Origin: Drosophila persimilis
Taxonomy: Eukaryota; Arthropoda; Insecta; Diptera; Drosophilidae
NCBI RefSeq assembly: GCF_003286085.1
Contig: NW_020825317.1
Location: forward strand, 2,170,001-2,234,000
DNA: 64,000 bases
Direction of reading: 5' to 3'
Shown: positions 1-10,498 of the stretch, one piece after another
Position numbering within the stretch: the stretch's first letter is position 1
Layout of the letters: every line of letters starts with the position of its first letter
Translations under genes and position numbers: made by a program
The notes under the pieces: generated by a model
What the model was told of the DNA's origin: nothing
What the model saw: the letters and a program-made list of their open reading frames with translations, nothing else
The model's database searches: none

Positions 1-82
1 AGAAGGTGGGCACAAACTTCAAATCTTCCCATTATTCCAGTTAACCATTGAAGCTGCCTATTATTCAATAGTTATCTTTATA

Positions 83-953
83 ATACCCGATACTCAAAAT
101 GAGTATTGGGGTATATTAGATTTGTGGTGAAAATGGATGTGTGTAACGTCCAGAAGGAATCATTTCCGACCCCATAAAGTATATATATTCTTGATCAGCA
201 TCAATAGCCGAGTCGATTGAGCCCTGTCTGTCTGTCCGTCCCCTTCAGCGCCTAGTGCTCAAAGACTTTAAGAGCTAGAGCAACGATGTTTTGGATCCAG
301 ACTTCTGTGATATGTCACTGCTACAAAAATATTTCAAAACTTTGCCCCGCCCACTTCCGCCCCCACAAAGGGCGAAAATCTGTGGCATCCACAATTTTAA
401 AGATACGAGAAAACCAAAAACGCAGAATCGTAGAGAATGACGATATCTTTTAGACTACGGAATTTGAATTGGATCGTATTATTATTATAGCCAGCATCAA
501 GAAAACAATTTCATTTTTTCTCGTCCTGTCTCTCTCTAACACACACGTAGCATAGGCGGCTTTGCTTAGAGTAAAACATTTGCGCCTAGATCTCAGAGAC
601 TATAAAAGCTAGAGCAACCAAATTTGGTATCCACACTCCTAATATATCAGACCGAGACGAGTTTGTTTCAAAATTTCGCCACACCCCCTTCCGCCCCCGC
701 AAAGAATGCAAATCTGGGGATATTCACAAGTCTCAGAGACTATTAAGGCTAGAGTAACCAAATTTAGTATCCGTACTCCTGTTAGATCTCACTATAAAAC
801 GTATATCTCAAAATTTCGCCCCACCCCCTTCCGCCCCCACAAAGGACGAAAATCTGTTGCATCCACAATATTGCACATTCGAGAAAACTAAAAACGCAGA
901 ATCATAGATAATGACCATATCTATCAGGTTGCTGAATCTGGATCAGATCAGAT
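83..953 (+). repeat. DINE-1/ISY-like Helentron copy, left arm of an inverted pair
   Basis: A non-coding interspersed repeat that begins with the sub-terminal motif ATACCCGATACT, as do the copies at 6921 and 10732. Its first 441 bases (83-523) are repeated in reverse complement at 959-1399. The remaining part (524-953) carries the inner DINE sequence, with a CT-rich tract near 528 and a GATCAGATCAGATCA end near 940-953. There the copy stops, before the 3' sub-terminal repeat and hairpin found in the other copies. The family assignment rests on overall similarity to DINE-1/INE-1 type repeats of Drosophila as I know them. I could not run a library search. Confidence 0.8.
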
Positions 954-1399
954 CAGGGCGAGAAAAAATGAAATTGTTTTCTTGATGCTGGCTATAATAA
1001 TAATACGATCCAATTCAGATTCCGTAGTCTAAAAGATATCGTCATTCTCTACGATTCTGCGTTTTTGGTTTTCTCGTATCTTTAAAATTGTGGATGCCAC
1101 AGATTTTCGCCCTTTGTGGGAGCGGAAGTGGGCGGGGCAAAGTTTTGAAATATTTTTGTAGCAGTGACATATCACAGAAGTCTGGATCCAAAACATCGTT
1201 GCTCTAGCTCTTAAAGTCTTTGAGCACTAGGCGCTGAAGGGGACGGACAGACAGACAGGGCTCAATCGACTCGGCTATTGATGCTGATCAAGAATATATA
1301 TACTTTATGGGGTCGGAAATGATTCCTTCTGGACGTTACACACATCCATTTTCACCACAAATCTAATATACCCCAATACTGATTTTGAGTATCGGGTAT
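954..1399 (-). repeat. DINE-1/ISY-like copy, right arm (reverse complement)
   Basis: Reverse complement of the left arm, ending at 1399 with AGTATCGGGTAT. I counted only about three mismatches over about 446 bases. Both arms share private variants that the copies at 6.9 and 10.7 kb lack, such as ATCATTTCC in place of ATCGTTTCC. The two arms therefore come from one parent copy by inverted duplication or were homogenised later. Together they could fold into a long hairpin. Confidence 0.85.
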
Positions 1400-1789
1400 A
1401 AAAAGAAGATAAGTTTCAGAAGTTGCTAAACGTCGCAAAAGAATATGCTTGTCAATATCCATTGAATAATAAAAATTCCTTAATATAATACAAAAATGGT
1501 CGCTTAACTATTTATTGTTGGCTCAAATGTTAACCAATTGGGCTGAAATGTTCTAAATCACAAAAAAAATCCAATCAGAGCAATATATAGTATAGCTGCC
1601 ATAGGAATCATTGGCCAAATATCGTATTTTTGAACTTTGACCTCAAGTCGCCACCTCTAAACGTTGTCGAATCAGGCTAAAACTTTATATTTTATTGTTT
1701 TATAACAAAAGTAACATTTTTAGACCCTGAGATTTTTGATTCCGACACATTTTTTTCGCCCATACGAATAAGCGCAATATACATATATA
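1400..1789. other. AT-rich stretch, no recognised feature
   Basis: About 390 bases of AT-rich sequence between the inverted DINE pair and the 412-C LTR. I see no reading frame of note, no repeat shared with the rest of the window and no RNA gene. Confidence 0.5.
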
Positions 1790-2068
1790 TGTATTTATAT
1801 GTATGTACATGCAGAAGGCATATACATTAGAATGCTCATTTGACCACTTGGAATATATTGCCTACACTGCAGTTCTCACGCTGCAGGACAATCCACATAT
1901 AAGTGGCTGATCATATTACGGCGGTTGTGTTACTTAAACATTGCAAAAAAGTGTCTCTATGTTTATGAGCACGATACTCTACATTAACTTTGAGCATAGG
2001 ACCACTTGACATATTGTATATACTACAATACGGTGGGCACATGCTTAATTGGCATACAACATACTACA
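1790..2068 (-). repeat. 3' LTR of 412-C element (about 279 bp)
   Basis: Outer end ...CATACTACA at 2068, so on the minus strand the LTR starts TGTAGTATG, the same terminus as the 412-A and 412-B LTRs here. The inner part is clearly similar to 30211-30512. The left boundary is uncertain. I place it at a TGTA near 1790 by comparison of the two copies. The polypurine tract next to it is degenerate compared with those of 412-A and 412-B. Confidence 0.65.
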
Positions 2069-2111
2069 CCTGACTTTTTAGAGAAATAACGTAATATAAT
2101 TACATATGTAG

Positions 2112-3500
2112 TTATTTGAAAATCTTGTTTTTTTTTGGATATCTTGCATCTGATGCTTTGTTATCAAAATATTTCTTATTTCTGGCTTTATTATTTTCTA
2201 GCGATATTCTAGCTCTTTGATATGCTATTTCTAGTCTAAACTTTATTTCTTTTGCATAGTCATCTATGTTATATAATGGGTCTATTCTAGTTACTTTATT
2301 AAAATCTATAAACTGTCTTGGTAATCTGCCAAAGACTAGTTCATATGGACAATATTCATGCGATGCCGAGGGTGTTGTGTTGAAACAATAAGTAAAATAT
2401 TGTATCCAAACATCCCAATCGGTTTTGTCTGCAGATATGTATGAACGAACGTATTCATTGAATGTTCTATGACTTCGTTCTATTGTGCCTAAGGTCTGGT
2501 GGTGGTGTGCAGTGGACGTTATGTTGTCTATCTTAGGATATTTGCACAAATCATTTATGATTGAATTCTTATATTCTGTTCCCATGTCCGTAATGAACGT
2601 CTTCATCGGACCGTACTTCAGAATAAAGTTTTCAAATATTGCTTTGGCAACGGTTGTTGCGCTTTTATTTGGAATTGGTATGGATACTAAATACTTTGTT
2701 GAATCGCATGTTAGCGTAACTGCATATTCATTGCCATTTTCTGAGCATGGTAGTGGACCTATAGTATCCACTATCACTCTATCAAAAGTCATGGTTGGTA
2801 TTTCCGTTAGTGTCATTGGGGTCCTAATATGAGTTGTTATTTTAGATTTCTGGCATTTATGACATTTACGTATGTATTCTTTGATATGACGAGTCATGTT
2901 TTTCCAATAGTAATGTCTTTTTATTTTCGATAGCGTTTTCGAAATGCCATTATGACCACCTTGAGTTGGATCGTCGTGAAATTTAGACAGTATCGCTTCT
3001 TGATCTTTTTCATTTTCTATTTGGGTCACCGGCTTGAGTAGGGCTACTCGTAATGATTTTAATATTTTATTGCCCATGTTCTTAAAAGATTCAATTGAAC
3101 TTAATTCAAAGATCTTTTCGCTCGGTGCCATTTTGAGCTGGCTGATCGCAAGTATACCGGCTTGCATTTCAAGCCTTTGGAAGAACTGACCTAAGTCAAG
3201 GGTTCCATTGGTATACAGATCGCTAACATCAATTCTTGCTACAACTTTTCTTCCATGTTTCAAAAAACATATCTGATTTTGTATGTGCAAGGCCACTACT
3301 TTTCGTACTTCGTTATTACAAATGACTTCATATACGTTGGGCTTAGAAGCGTTGTCAAGAGTTTGCATAGGCAAATCTTCTTGTACATTTCCTGCGCAGG
3401 AATTTTTCTGTCTATTTTGTTGCCTGGTAGTGACTTTCAGGACTTTGTTGTGCATGTCTTTTAGGTCGGATATTGTAATCCTGGATAGGGCGTCTGCCAC
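2112..3500 (-). CDS. Integrase domain of 412-C pol (462 codons, truncated at both ends)
   Basis: The open frame starts within the last RNase H motif (ADALSR, residues 2-7) and runs through integrase, which joins element cDNA to chromosomal DNA. The HHCC zinc finger is at H183, H196, C213 and C216. The catalytic triad reads D245 (VIVDTIGP), D305 (ITDMGTEY) and E341 (TIERSHR), all intact. The C-terminal chromatin/DNA-binding part seen in the 412-A and 412-B integrases (LLKNE-GHKLD-KY-GPY) is lost: the frame ends soon after ARNKKYFDNK. Upstream of 3500 the frame is broken. The catalytic core is preserved, but the gene has no intact RT partner in this copy, so it is probably inert. Confidence 0.85.
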   Translation of the reverse strand: MADALSRITISDLKDMHNKVLKVTTRQQNRQKNSCAGNVQEDLPMQTLDNASKPNVYEVICNNEVRKVVALHIQNQICFLKHGRKVVARIDVSDLYTNGTLDLGQFFQRLEMQAGILAISQLKMAPSEKIFELSSIESFKNMGNKILKSLRVALLKPVTQIENEKDQEAILSKFHDDPTQGGHNGISKTLSKIKRHYYWKNMTRHIKEYIRKCHKCQKSKITTHIRTPMTLTEIPTMTFDRVIVDTIGPLPCSENGNEYAVTLTCDSTKYLVSIPIPNKSATTVAKAIFENFILKYGPMKTFITDMGTEYKNSIINDLCKYPKIDNITSTAHHHQTLGTIERSHRTFNEYVRSYISADKTDWDVWIQYFTYCFNTTPSASHEYCPYELVFGRLPRQFIDFNKVTRIDPLYNIDDYAKEIKFRLEIAYQRARISLENNKARNKKYFDNKASDARYPKKNKIFK

Positions 3501-4397
3501 GAAATTGTCTTTACCCTTGACTGTGAAATCGACTGTGAAATCATATTCTTCTAAATCTAATCTTATTCTGGTTAGTTATGAACTTGGATTTGTCATTGAA
3601 AACAAATAAGTTAATGATCTGTTGTCTCTCTTTACTGTAAAATTTATTCCTGCTACCTCTTGCTCTGTAGTAGTTTTGTTGCTTTCACCTTTGGTCAATG
3701 AGCGTGAAGCATATGCAACTGGGAGATGTTTATCTCCATATTTTGTGTTAGAACAGCTCCACATGCGTGTTTACTTGCATCTGTAATTAAACGTCAATAG
3801 TAATTGCAAAATGCAACGAATCTTTTAGCGCTATCTGCGTCATCGTCTGTATTTTAAGACCATAAGGTAGTCTAGTGAATTGGTACGAGCCATTTCTCGT
3901 TGAAAAGGACGTTAAATCTCTAGAGTTTTGCTTCAGCTCTATTTGATGAAATCCAGACATTAAGTCTAGACATGAAAAATATTTGGCTCTACCCAACTGA
4001 TCAAGAATATCATCTATTCTTGGAAGTGGAAATTTATCGGACAATAATTTTTTATTTATTTAACGATAGTCAATGACTAAACGCCATCTTTTATTCTCAG
4101 ATTCTGGGAAACCTTTTTAGGGTACAAGTAGTATTGGACTATTGTACTCAGAAACTGATGGTTCTACTATTTTATCCAGAATTAGTTTTTCTACTTGTTT
4201 ATTGATTTCGCCTTTGTGTGCGTTTGGAATTCTATAATTTTTTGTTATCCTTCAATCTTAGCTCTTGTCCGAATATGTCTATATACTGTGTACATAAATC
4301 TTTTAGTTTTTTTTTAAATAGTGTCGGAAAGTTTTAAGTTAGCTTTTTTATGACATCTTCGTGTCTATCATTGCTAATTTCTTGGACTATATCGTAG
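3501..4397 (-). pseudogene. 412-C reverse transcriptase/RNase H remnants
   Basis: Broken pieces in shifting frames. RNase H text is seen at about 3576-3764 (YASRSLTKGESN, then LTYLFSMTNPSS). RT is seen at about 3787-4044 (DILDQLGRAKYF, LDLMSGFHQIEL, YQFTRLPYGLKI). The protease-RT linker continues to about 4397, with similarity to the 412-B linker at 20.4-20.7 kb. The YxDD box region is deleted between the two pieces. Compared with 412-B, several hundred bases are missing between 3765 and 3800. Confidence 0.75.
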
Positions 4398-4404
4398 TCA
4401 CTTT

Positions 4405-5165
4405 TGTTACCTCGTCCTTCGTCCAGTTGAAGGATGGTGAAGTTGTAGGCGACCGGGAAAATAGTTATCTTTTTGCAAATGTACTTAATCTTAGGGAATT
4501 GAGTGACAAAATGTTTGTTACGATAACATTGGTGAGCCGTTTAGAGAAAATAGAATTCAAGTCGTCTTGGTCTAATACGACCGGATTGATTACGTTAATT
4601 TTTGCGAGGGAAATGGTGAGTATGAGATTACTTAGTTCGGATTCCAACATTCTGTTCCTAGCCAGCAAGTACTCGTACAGGTGAGCCGAGTCAATTTGCT
4701 CTCCCTTTGCTGCCTCTAGAAATTTGATTTGCTCCTGAGATGTAGAATTTATGCGTATTTGCCTGTTATTTGATTCAATAAGTTTGGCCTCATTTATTCG
4801 TATCTTTTCTAGGTCGTCCGCGTATGGAGTTCCGGCTACCACCTTTAAGACCGAGCCCAGGATGTTTAGGCTCCTAGCAACTTTGTGGTACACGCTAATC
4901 GGGGCTAATATATTTCGGATATGGTCGGTATCCACCACTAGTAGTTTTCGCATGTACGACTGTGGAAATATCTTAGTAAAATTTGCGGCCTCGTCCGCCA
5001 TTCGTTCGTAATCCGTTAAGTTTGTCGAATGCCTAAGATAACTTATTTCGTACCATACGAGTATGTCGTCGCCCAGTATCGGTACTTAATCAGAATGTGA
5101 GTAGTCTGTTATGCGAGCGAGTAGTCTGTTAGCAAGGCCACCAGAAGGAGTATCATGTGAAACAA
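4405..5165 (-). pseudogene. Gypsy-A env, N-terminal half, broken
   Basis: Env of gypsy-type elements is a membrane fusion glycoprotein made from a spliced RNA. This copy retains the region around the putative furin site (RVARSLNILG in the clear frame 4465-5001) and the following coiled region (DLEKIRINEAKLIESNN). Compared with the complete env at 60740-62176 it has lost part of the region between the two leucine-rich stretches and all of the C-terminal half including the membrane anchor. The N-terminal signal region (about 5010-5165) is interrupted by a short duplication of the ATGCGAGCGAGTAGTCTGTTA type. It cannot encode a functional protein. Confidence 0.85.
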
Positions 5166-5289
5166 CCTAAGGAATGAAAGAAAAGGTAGCTTGGTAATCC
5201 GTGATCCAGTCTCTGGGTATGAATGTAAATGGAGCGTAAAAAATAGTCGGCTGAGTGGAACGCTTACGTATAGGCATAGGGGCATTACC

Positions 5290-6672
5290 TAAGATTGTCT
5301 TTGTGCACAACCCTCCCCCTAATTAGGACCGTTGTTCCCAAGTCCGCTTCTACCGTTTCTTCCACGTACAACGGGGTTAGTTTATTTCCGAGGCGTCTGT
5401 TGCTTTTCATTAATACCTTTTCACCTACTCTTAAAAACTATGTTTTGACGCGTTTGGTTGACTCGATTGTTCCGCACAATCTGAGCTTTCCGTACCCTGT
5501 TCTGTACCTCGCTGTGAAAGTCTGCTGCAGCGGCGTGCAGTACCGAGTGTACCGACCTGTTGTACTCTACTGTTACTTGGAGGAAAAGGTCGACTGTGCC
5601 GACGATTCCTTTCGCTATCTTGAGGCATCTCGCGATTTCCAACAGAGTACTATGGAATCTTTCCACTTGGCCGTTTGAAGTGCTATGGAGGGGAGGAGCA
5701 TTAACAATGTGGGTTCCAAAATTTTTTCGCAGAAGTGACCTGATGGTTTCTGAACTCAGCGACGGTTCATTGTCGTAATAGATTTGTCTGGTGTTAAGGA
5801 AAATGTTCATAAGTTGCAAGAGTGGAGCCTTTATATCCGCAATCATGCGGGAAGCTATCGGTTGTACATTGGCAAATTTCGAGAATTTGTCCACGCATGT
5901 TAGGAAGTACTTCCTATCCGTTGAAAAAATGTCGACGTGAAGCATTTCTCCAGTGATCGAAGGGACTGGCGTTGGTCCCAGCTCCTGCTTTTTTGGATGC
6001 CTATCATACTTTGCTCTAGAACAAATCTTGTAATTCATGACTACCTCGCTTGCGAGTTTAGTCATTTTTGGGAAATAGTAATCGGCCAAGACCTGTTTTA
6101 CGTTTTCCTGAGCAGCTCTATGTGCTCGATTGTGTTCGATTGTGACAATCTCCTTTCTCTCATTTCCATTAAAAATGTCTGTGACCAGATTCTTGCAATG
6201 CCAGAACTTGGTCGACGGAAAGGCGCGTACTAGCTCATGCTGAATGCAGGCTAGAGTCGGAAAATCACAGTGGATTGCGTTTACAACCGTAGGGTTTACT
6301 GAGGTCTTCACGACCCCAGTGAGCGCATTTTTGTCCGCAAAATTTATTATATGTCGCGTTTTTTGATTCCTAAAACAATTGACAGGTGTAAGCCAAGGAC
6401 GCTTCGCTGTGTATTGTCGCTGCGTCAGATTGTGGCGCGCTGTCTTCCAGTGCATTGATGTTTTGTCGAGACAACGCGTCCGCGACATGGTTTTCTTTGC
6501 CTGGCTTATAGAAAAGCTTGGCACCGAGCTCGGCAATGCGTGCCTTCCACCGTTTTATTTTAGAGTTAGGGTTTCCTTTGGAAACCGCAAACGTGAGTGG
6601 CTGATGGTCGGTGAACACATTAATGTCCCTGACTCCGTAAATGTAGTGACGAAGCTTCCCCAAGGCCCACAC
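5290..6672 (-). pseudogene. Gypsy-A RNase H end and integrase, frameshifted
   Basis: Aligns along its length with the open frame 62306-63793. The RNase H end (TDHQPLTFAV, KPGKENHVADALSR) is open from 6672 to about 6375. Small deletions near 6360-6400, about 55 bases in all, then break the frame. Integrase text continues in 5421-6368. The first zinc-finger cysteine is replaced by tyrosine (MNYKICS here, MNCRICS in copy 2), while the catalytic D (HVDIFST), second D (YDNEPS) and E (NGQVERFH) remain. The C-terminal part loses the KKPI motif region to a deletion. A dead copy. Confidence 0.88.
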
Positions 6673-6920
6673 AATCGCTAAAAGCTCCCGTTCATTGGCA
6701 GCGTAGTGACGCTCACCGTTCTTAGTGTGCTTGAAATCATAGTTATTGGGCGGCCGCCTTGTGAAAGGACCGCCCTGATGCCATAGGCAGAGGCGTCGGT
6801 CGTTAGGTCGAACGGTTTTTTGTAATCTGGGTACATCAAAATTACGTTTTCTGATGCCAGAATGTTCCTTAATTTCTGAAAGGCTCGTTGTTGTCGTTGG
6901 ACTTCGCTCAAAATTTTTTT
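6673..6920 (-). pseudogene. Gypsy-A RNase H N-terminal part, cut by a DINE insertion
   Basis: The protein text LTTDASAYGI (with VLSQGGRPIT) is the start of the gypsy RNase H domain and its tether to RT. The frame is disturbed near 6700-6730, where ERHYAANEREL-type sequence is expected, and stops at 6920 where the DINE element begins in a T-tract. The matching right-hand half resumes after 8050. Confidence 0.8.
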
Positions 6921-8050
6921 ATACCCGATACTCAAAATGAGTATTGGGGTATATTAGATTTGTGGTAAAAGTGGATGTGTGTAACGTCCAGAAGGAATCG
7001 TTTCCGACCCCATAAAGTATATATATTCTTGATCAGCATCAATAGCCGAGTCGATTGAGCCATGTCTGTCTGTCCGTCCGTCCGTCTGTCCGTCTGTCCG
7101 TCCGTCCGTCTGTCCGTCTGTCCGTCCCCTTCAGCGCCTAATGCTCAAAGACTATAAGAGCTAGAGCAACGATGTTTTGGATCCAGACTTCTGTGATATG
7201 TCACTGCTCCAAAAATATTTCAAAACTTTGCCCCGCCCACTTCCGCCCCCACAAAGGGCGAAAATCTGTGGCATCCACAATTTCGACGATACGAGAAAAC
7301 TAAAAACGCAGAATCGTAGAAGATGACTATATCTTCTAGAGTGCAAAATCTGAACCAGATCGTATAATTATTACAGCCAGAATCACGAAAACAATTTCAC
7401 TCTTTCTCGCTCTGTCTCACTCTAACACACAGGTTTCATGGTCGGTTTTGCCAATTGCAAAATATGAGTTCAAGGATCTCAGAACCTATAAAAGCCAGAG
7501 CAACCAAATTTGGTATCCACACTCCTGTGATATCGGACCTTGACTGTTTCCTGTCCAAATTTCGCCACACCCCCTTCCGCCCCCGCAAAGGACGAAAATC
7601 TGAGGCAACCACAAATCTCAGAGACTATTAAGGCTAGAGTAACCAAATTTGGTGCACACACTCCTTTAAGATGTCACTATAAAACGTATATCTCAGAAAA
7701 TCGCCCCACCCCCATCCGCCCCCACAAAGGACGAAAATCTGTTGCATCCACAATATTGCAGATTTGAGAAAACTAAAAACGCAGAATCATAGATAATGAC
7801 CATATCTATTAGATTGCTGAATCTGGATCAGATCAGATCATTTTTATAGCCAAAAGGAACAAATCAATTTGCAGTGGCTACGCAGCGCCCGACGTCACGC
7901 TCCGACTGATTTTCTGTCTCTCTCGCACGCACTCTTTGTCGTGTCGTTAAATATTAGCGGCGTCTGCCGGAGGAGAGCCATACTGACTTAGTATCGGGTA
8001 TAACCGTAGAGTTGCGGTGTCCGCAGCAACTCACAACGTTCCCCCTCGTT
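6921..8050 (+). mobile_element. DINE-1/ISY-like Helentron insertion, complete-looking
   Basis: Starts with ATACCCGATACT (6921-6932) and carries its inverted match AGTATCGGGTAT (7990-8001). A short hairpin follows, with a 7-bp stem GAGTTGC/GCAACTC at 8009-8032, and the copy ends near CCCCCTCGT. Sub-terminal inverted repeats plus a 3' hairpin fit the published structure of DINE-1/Helentrons. The flanks are T-rich on both sides (AATTTTTTT on the left, TTTTATTTG on the right), as expected for insertion between T residues. It contains no coding capacity. A (CTGTCCGTC)n-like microsatellite lies at 7060-7125. Confidence 0.85.
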
Positions 8051-9060
8051 TTTATTTGTATTGGCTGATGGTCCCATTTTCCCCTTTTAAAATGTCAGAA
8101 AGCGGTCGGGCAATTGACGCGAAATCTTTCACGAAGCATCGTTGTTGACTCGACGTACTCCTGGATGGCCTTCACCTTCTCAGGGTCCGTCATCGTGCCT
8201 TCGTTAGTCACAATAAAGCCGAGGTATTCCACGCTCGACTTAAAAAAATTGGACTTCTCTCATAGAGGCGTCATAGAGGCTTTTCAGCACCCAGTCGACG
8301 TGTTTAACATGGTCGTCTTGAGACTTTGAGAAAATAATTACGTCATCGACATAGACGTAGCATGTTTTACCGACTTGTTCGCGCAAAACTTCATCGATTG
8401 CTCTCTGGAAAATGCTACCTGCATTTCGTAGACCAAAGGGCAGTCGGCCAAACTCATACTTCCCTCCGTTTACGGAAAAGGAAGTCTTTGGGTCGGTCGC
8501 GCTCCGCCAAGGTTATTTGGTGGTATCCAGAATTCAAGTCCAGTGTTGTGAAGTATTTGGCAGTACCCAAGTTTGCTAAGATCATTGAAATGCTTGGCAT
8601 TGAGTATTTGTCGGCCACTGTTTTTTTATTGAGCTTCCGAAAGTCCATTACGAGACGTTTCTTTTTATTGCGCGCTTCATCAGTGCCTTTTTTTCGAGAC
8701 CCCATATAGGATTATTATATGGCGATCTGGATTTGCGAATGATTTTGTCTTTCAAAAGGCTTTGACATCGGATTCGACAAAATCAGCTACACCCATAGGG
8801 TACGGGTACAGCTTGGAGTAAACTGGTTCGTCCTCCACAGTGCGGATAGTGGCCACGACCCAAGTATTATAAGGCAGAGCCCCGTTAGGGTCGGCAAATG
8901 CCTTACTCCTCTCATTTAACATTTTTATAAAGTCTGCCCTTATGGCTGGGGGAGCATCGACGTCAATAACGTTTGTGTGGTTGACGTCCATGCACTTGTG
9001 GCATGTGATTACCTCAGTCGTGTTACCGAATCTTATCTGAGTGTACCGCTCTTTAAGCAC
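8051..9060 (-). pseudogene. Gypsy-A reverse transcriptase, frameshifted
   Basis: RT synthesises element cDNA from the RNA genome. Recognisable text includes the RT N-terminus (PVYSKLYPYPMG, 8752-9060), the fingers (KRLVMDFRKLNKKTVADKYSMPSIS) and LDLNSGYHQITL (8454-8705). A YVDD box is encoded near 8345-8360 (plus-strand GTCATCGACATAGACGTA). Frameshifts occur near 8460, 8705-8750 and 8240-8270, the last with a small tandem duplication (CATAGAGG). The copy is interrupted at 8050 by the DINE element, and RNase H follows on the other side. Confidence 0.85.
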
Positions 9061-9070
9061 AATGTCGCCC

Positions 9071-9301
9071 CTACCTGCGATAGCAGGTCAGGGCCAATGA
9101 TGCCGTCAAATGCTGATAATGATTCCAACAAAAAAATGGGGAGGTCTTGCCGAATATTGACAGAAGGCATTTCTTCGAAATTTCATTTGTCCTGTTGATT
9201 GAGTAGACGGGAAAGGGGGTCTCGACAAGGATGACGCCGCGAAGCCATTTACATGGCTTGATGTAATTGTTTGACGCACCCGTGTCTATGAGAAGCTTCA
9301 T
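9071..9301 (-). pseudogene. Gypsy-A protease
   Basis: The open frame begins MKLLIDTGASNNYIKP: the D-T-G active-site motif of a retroviral-type aspartic protease at residues 6-8, which would cleave the gag-pol polyprotein. The frame ends after about 76 codons. The flap and the second half (KKCLLSIFGKTSPFF and onward) are followed by a frameshift before RT. Confidence 0.8.
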
Positions 9302-9316
9302 ATGTATATATCCCTG

Positions 9317-10498
9317 CTATTTTCCGCCAAACGAATGGCAGCAGGGATCTTCCCCTAAAAAATTGACTGAGTCACTCTCGTACTCTAATTCGCCCTCCGC
9401 TTCTATCTCAGCGACAGCTTCGGCCGCAGCCCCATTGTAGGCCGTGTCGGTCTGGTTGTCCCCGGCTGTAGTGTGCTCTATCCTCTGCTGCCAATTTCTC
9501 GAGGTGCGCTCTGACGCGTTTGTTTTCCTCGTAAAATTTTGATTGCGTCCACCCGACCCGAAAGGTTTTTGGTAAGCAGTGGGCAGTCTGAGTTTGGAAG
9601 AAGAAGGATCTACATCCATGGGCTCCGGGCCTTGGGCCCGAGTCCTGCCGCTATTGGATCGTTGGTTGGAGATTCCCTGCTAGGCGTTCGACGCGTCTTG
9701 CCTTTTGTCGTAATGAGGACTTTTATAGGAGTCCACAGCTCTAGTTTGCCTAAAATTGCCCTGAGGTTGCGCTTGAGTTTTGCGCTGGCCCGTTTTTTGG
9801 GCCTTTTCCTCCATGGCCCTGGCGTAATTTGCATCCAAAACGCTGCGATCCTCGCTGGATTCCACCGCTTCGGCACGGGCCAGAGCGGTCCGCAGATCTT
9901 TCGGTCTTGCCGGAAATACTGCTGTTTTCAATGTTCTTCTTAAGCCTGAAACGAATACGTCTAAAGCGTCGTCCTTAGCTTTCTCGTTTAGAATGCCCGC
10001 TGCGACCGCATTATGGACCATAATGTTTTTGTTGGTAATGAGAGAGAGCTGCTTCTCAATCTCGTCATATTATTCCGTCAAGGACCGGTTTACCTGCCGC
10101 AAGGTGGCCAGTTTTTGTTGTATCACGCTCACTGGAGTTTTGTCGGAATACGAACTATCCAATCTATTCGAAATTGCCTTGAAATTTAAGACTGTATTGA
10201 AAGATGACAGGACGTTGTTTGCGGCACCTTTTATTTTATTCCTGATGATGCCTGTAGCCATGTAATGTCTAGCGCTGCCCTCATGGGGCTCGAAAGTTGT
10301 ATAGGCCGCCAGCGCTGCCTGGCGCCAAGCCACATTATTTTCCTGTTTGCCGTCGAATTCGGGGACGGACTTAACCATGTCCAATGGCTGATCACACTGG
10401 ACATCGGGATTTATTGTTATCTCTACTTCGTACTTTATTTGTATTTTTTTTTTTATGAATTTGATTTTGATTTTAAATATCTCAGCCTCACCACTCAT
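9317..10498 (-). pseudogene. Gypsy-A gag, broken by a stop and frameshifts
   Basis: The structural protein of the element. The N-terminal half (10070-10498) contains KSVPEFDGKQ and an AWRQAALAAYTTFEPHEGSA segment that matches gypsy-B gag (KSVPEFNGTQ, AWRQSATDAYELFQPYVGSS). A stop codon follows SLTE, where gypsy-B has an open frame (SLMEYYDEVE). The text resumes in 9680-10021 (AVAAGILNEKAKDDALDVFVSGL) and ends in an acidic tail (9317-9619, ESDSVNFLGED). The first about 90 residues of gypsy-B gag have no counterpart here and are replaced by a short basic segment. No CCHC zinc knuckle is seen, as usual for gypsy gag. Confidence 0.85.

Larger units (their letters stand above)
1790..4400 (-). mobile_element. 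412/mdg1-like LTR element (412-C), 3' part only
   Basis: Read on the minus strand, this is RT remnants, RNase H, integrase, then the 3' LTR. The gypsy-clade 412/mdg1 lineage is recognised from pol, which is closely collinear with the 412-B and 412-A pol genes at 17.6-20.4 and 46.8-49.8 kb. The 5' part (gag, leader, 5' LTR) is missing: at about 4400 the sequence changes to a gypsy-type env. A related LTR fragment lies at 30211-30512. Confidence 0.8.

Noticed and set aside
2485-2832. Plus-strand frames over 412-C integrase (and similar ones at 18168, 47347, 59627)
   Set aside because: Each repeats over the same integrase region in every 412 copy because the antisense frame follows the conserved coding strand. 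Not genes.
7060-7125. CTGTCCGTC array considered as a satellite or regulatory repeat
   Set aside because: It is the microsatellite normally found inside DINE copies and varies in length between the copies here.
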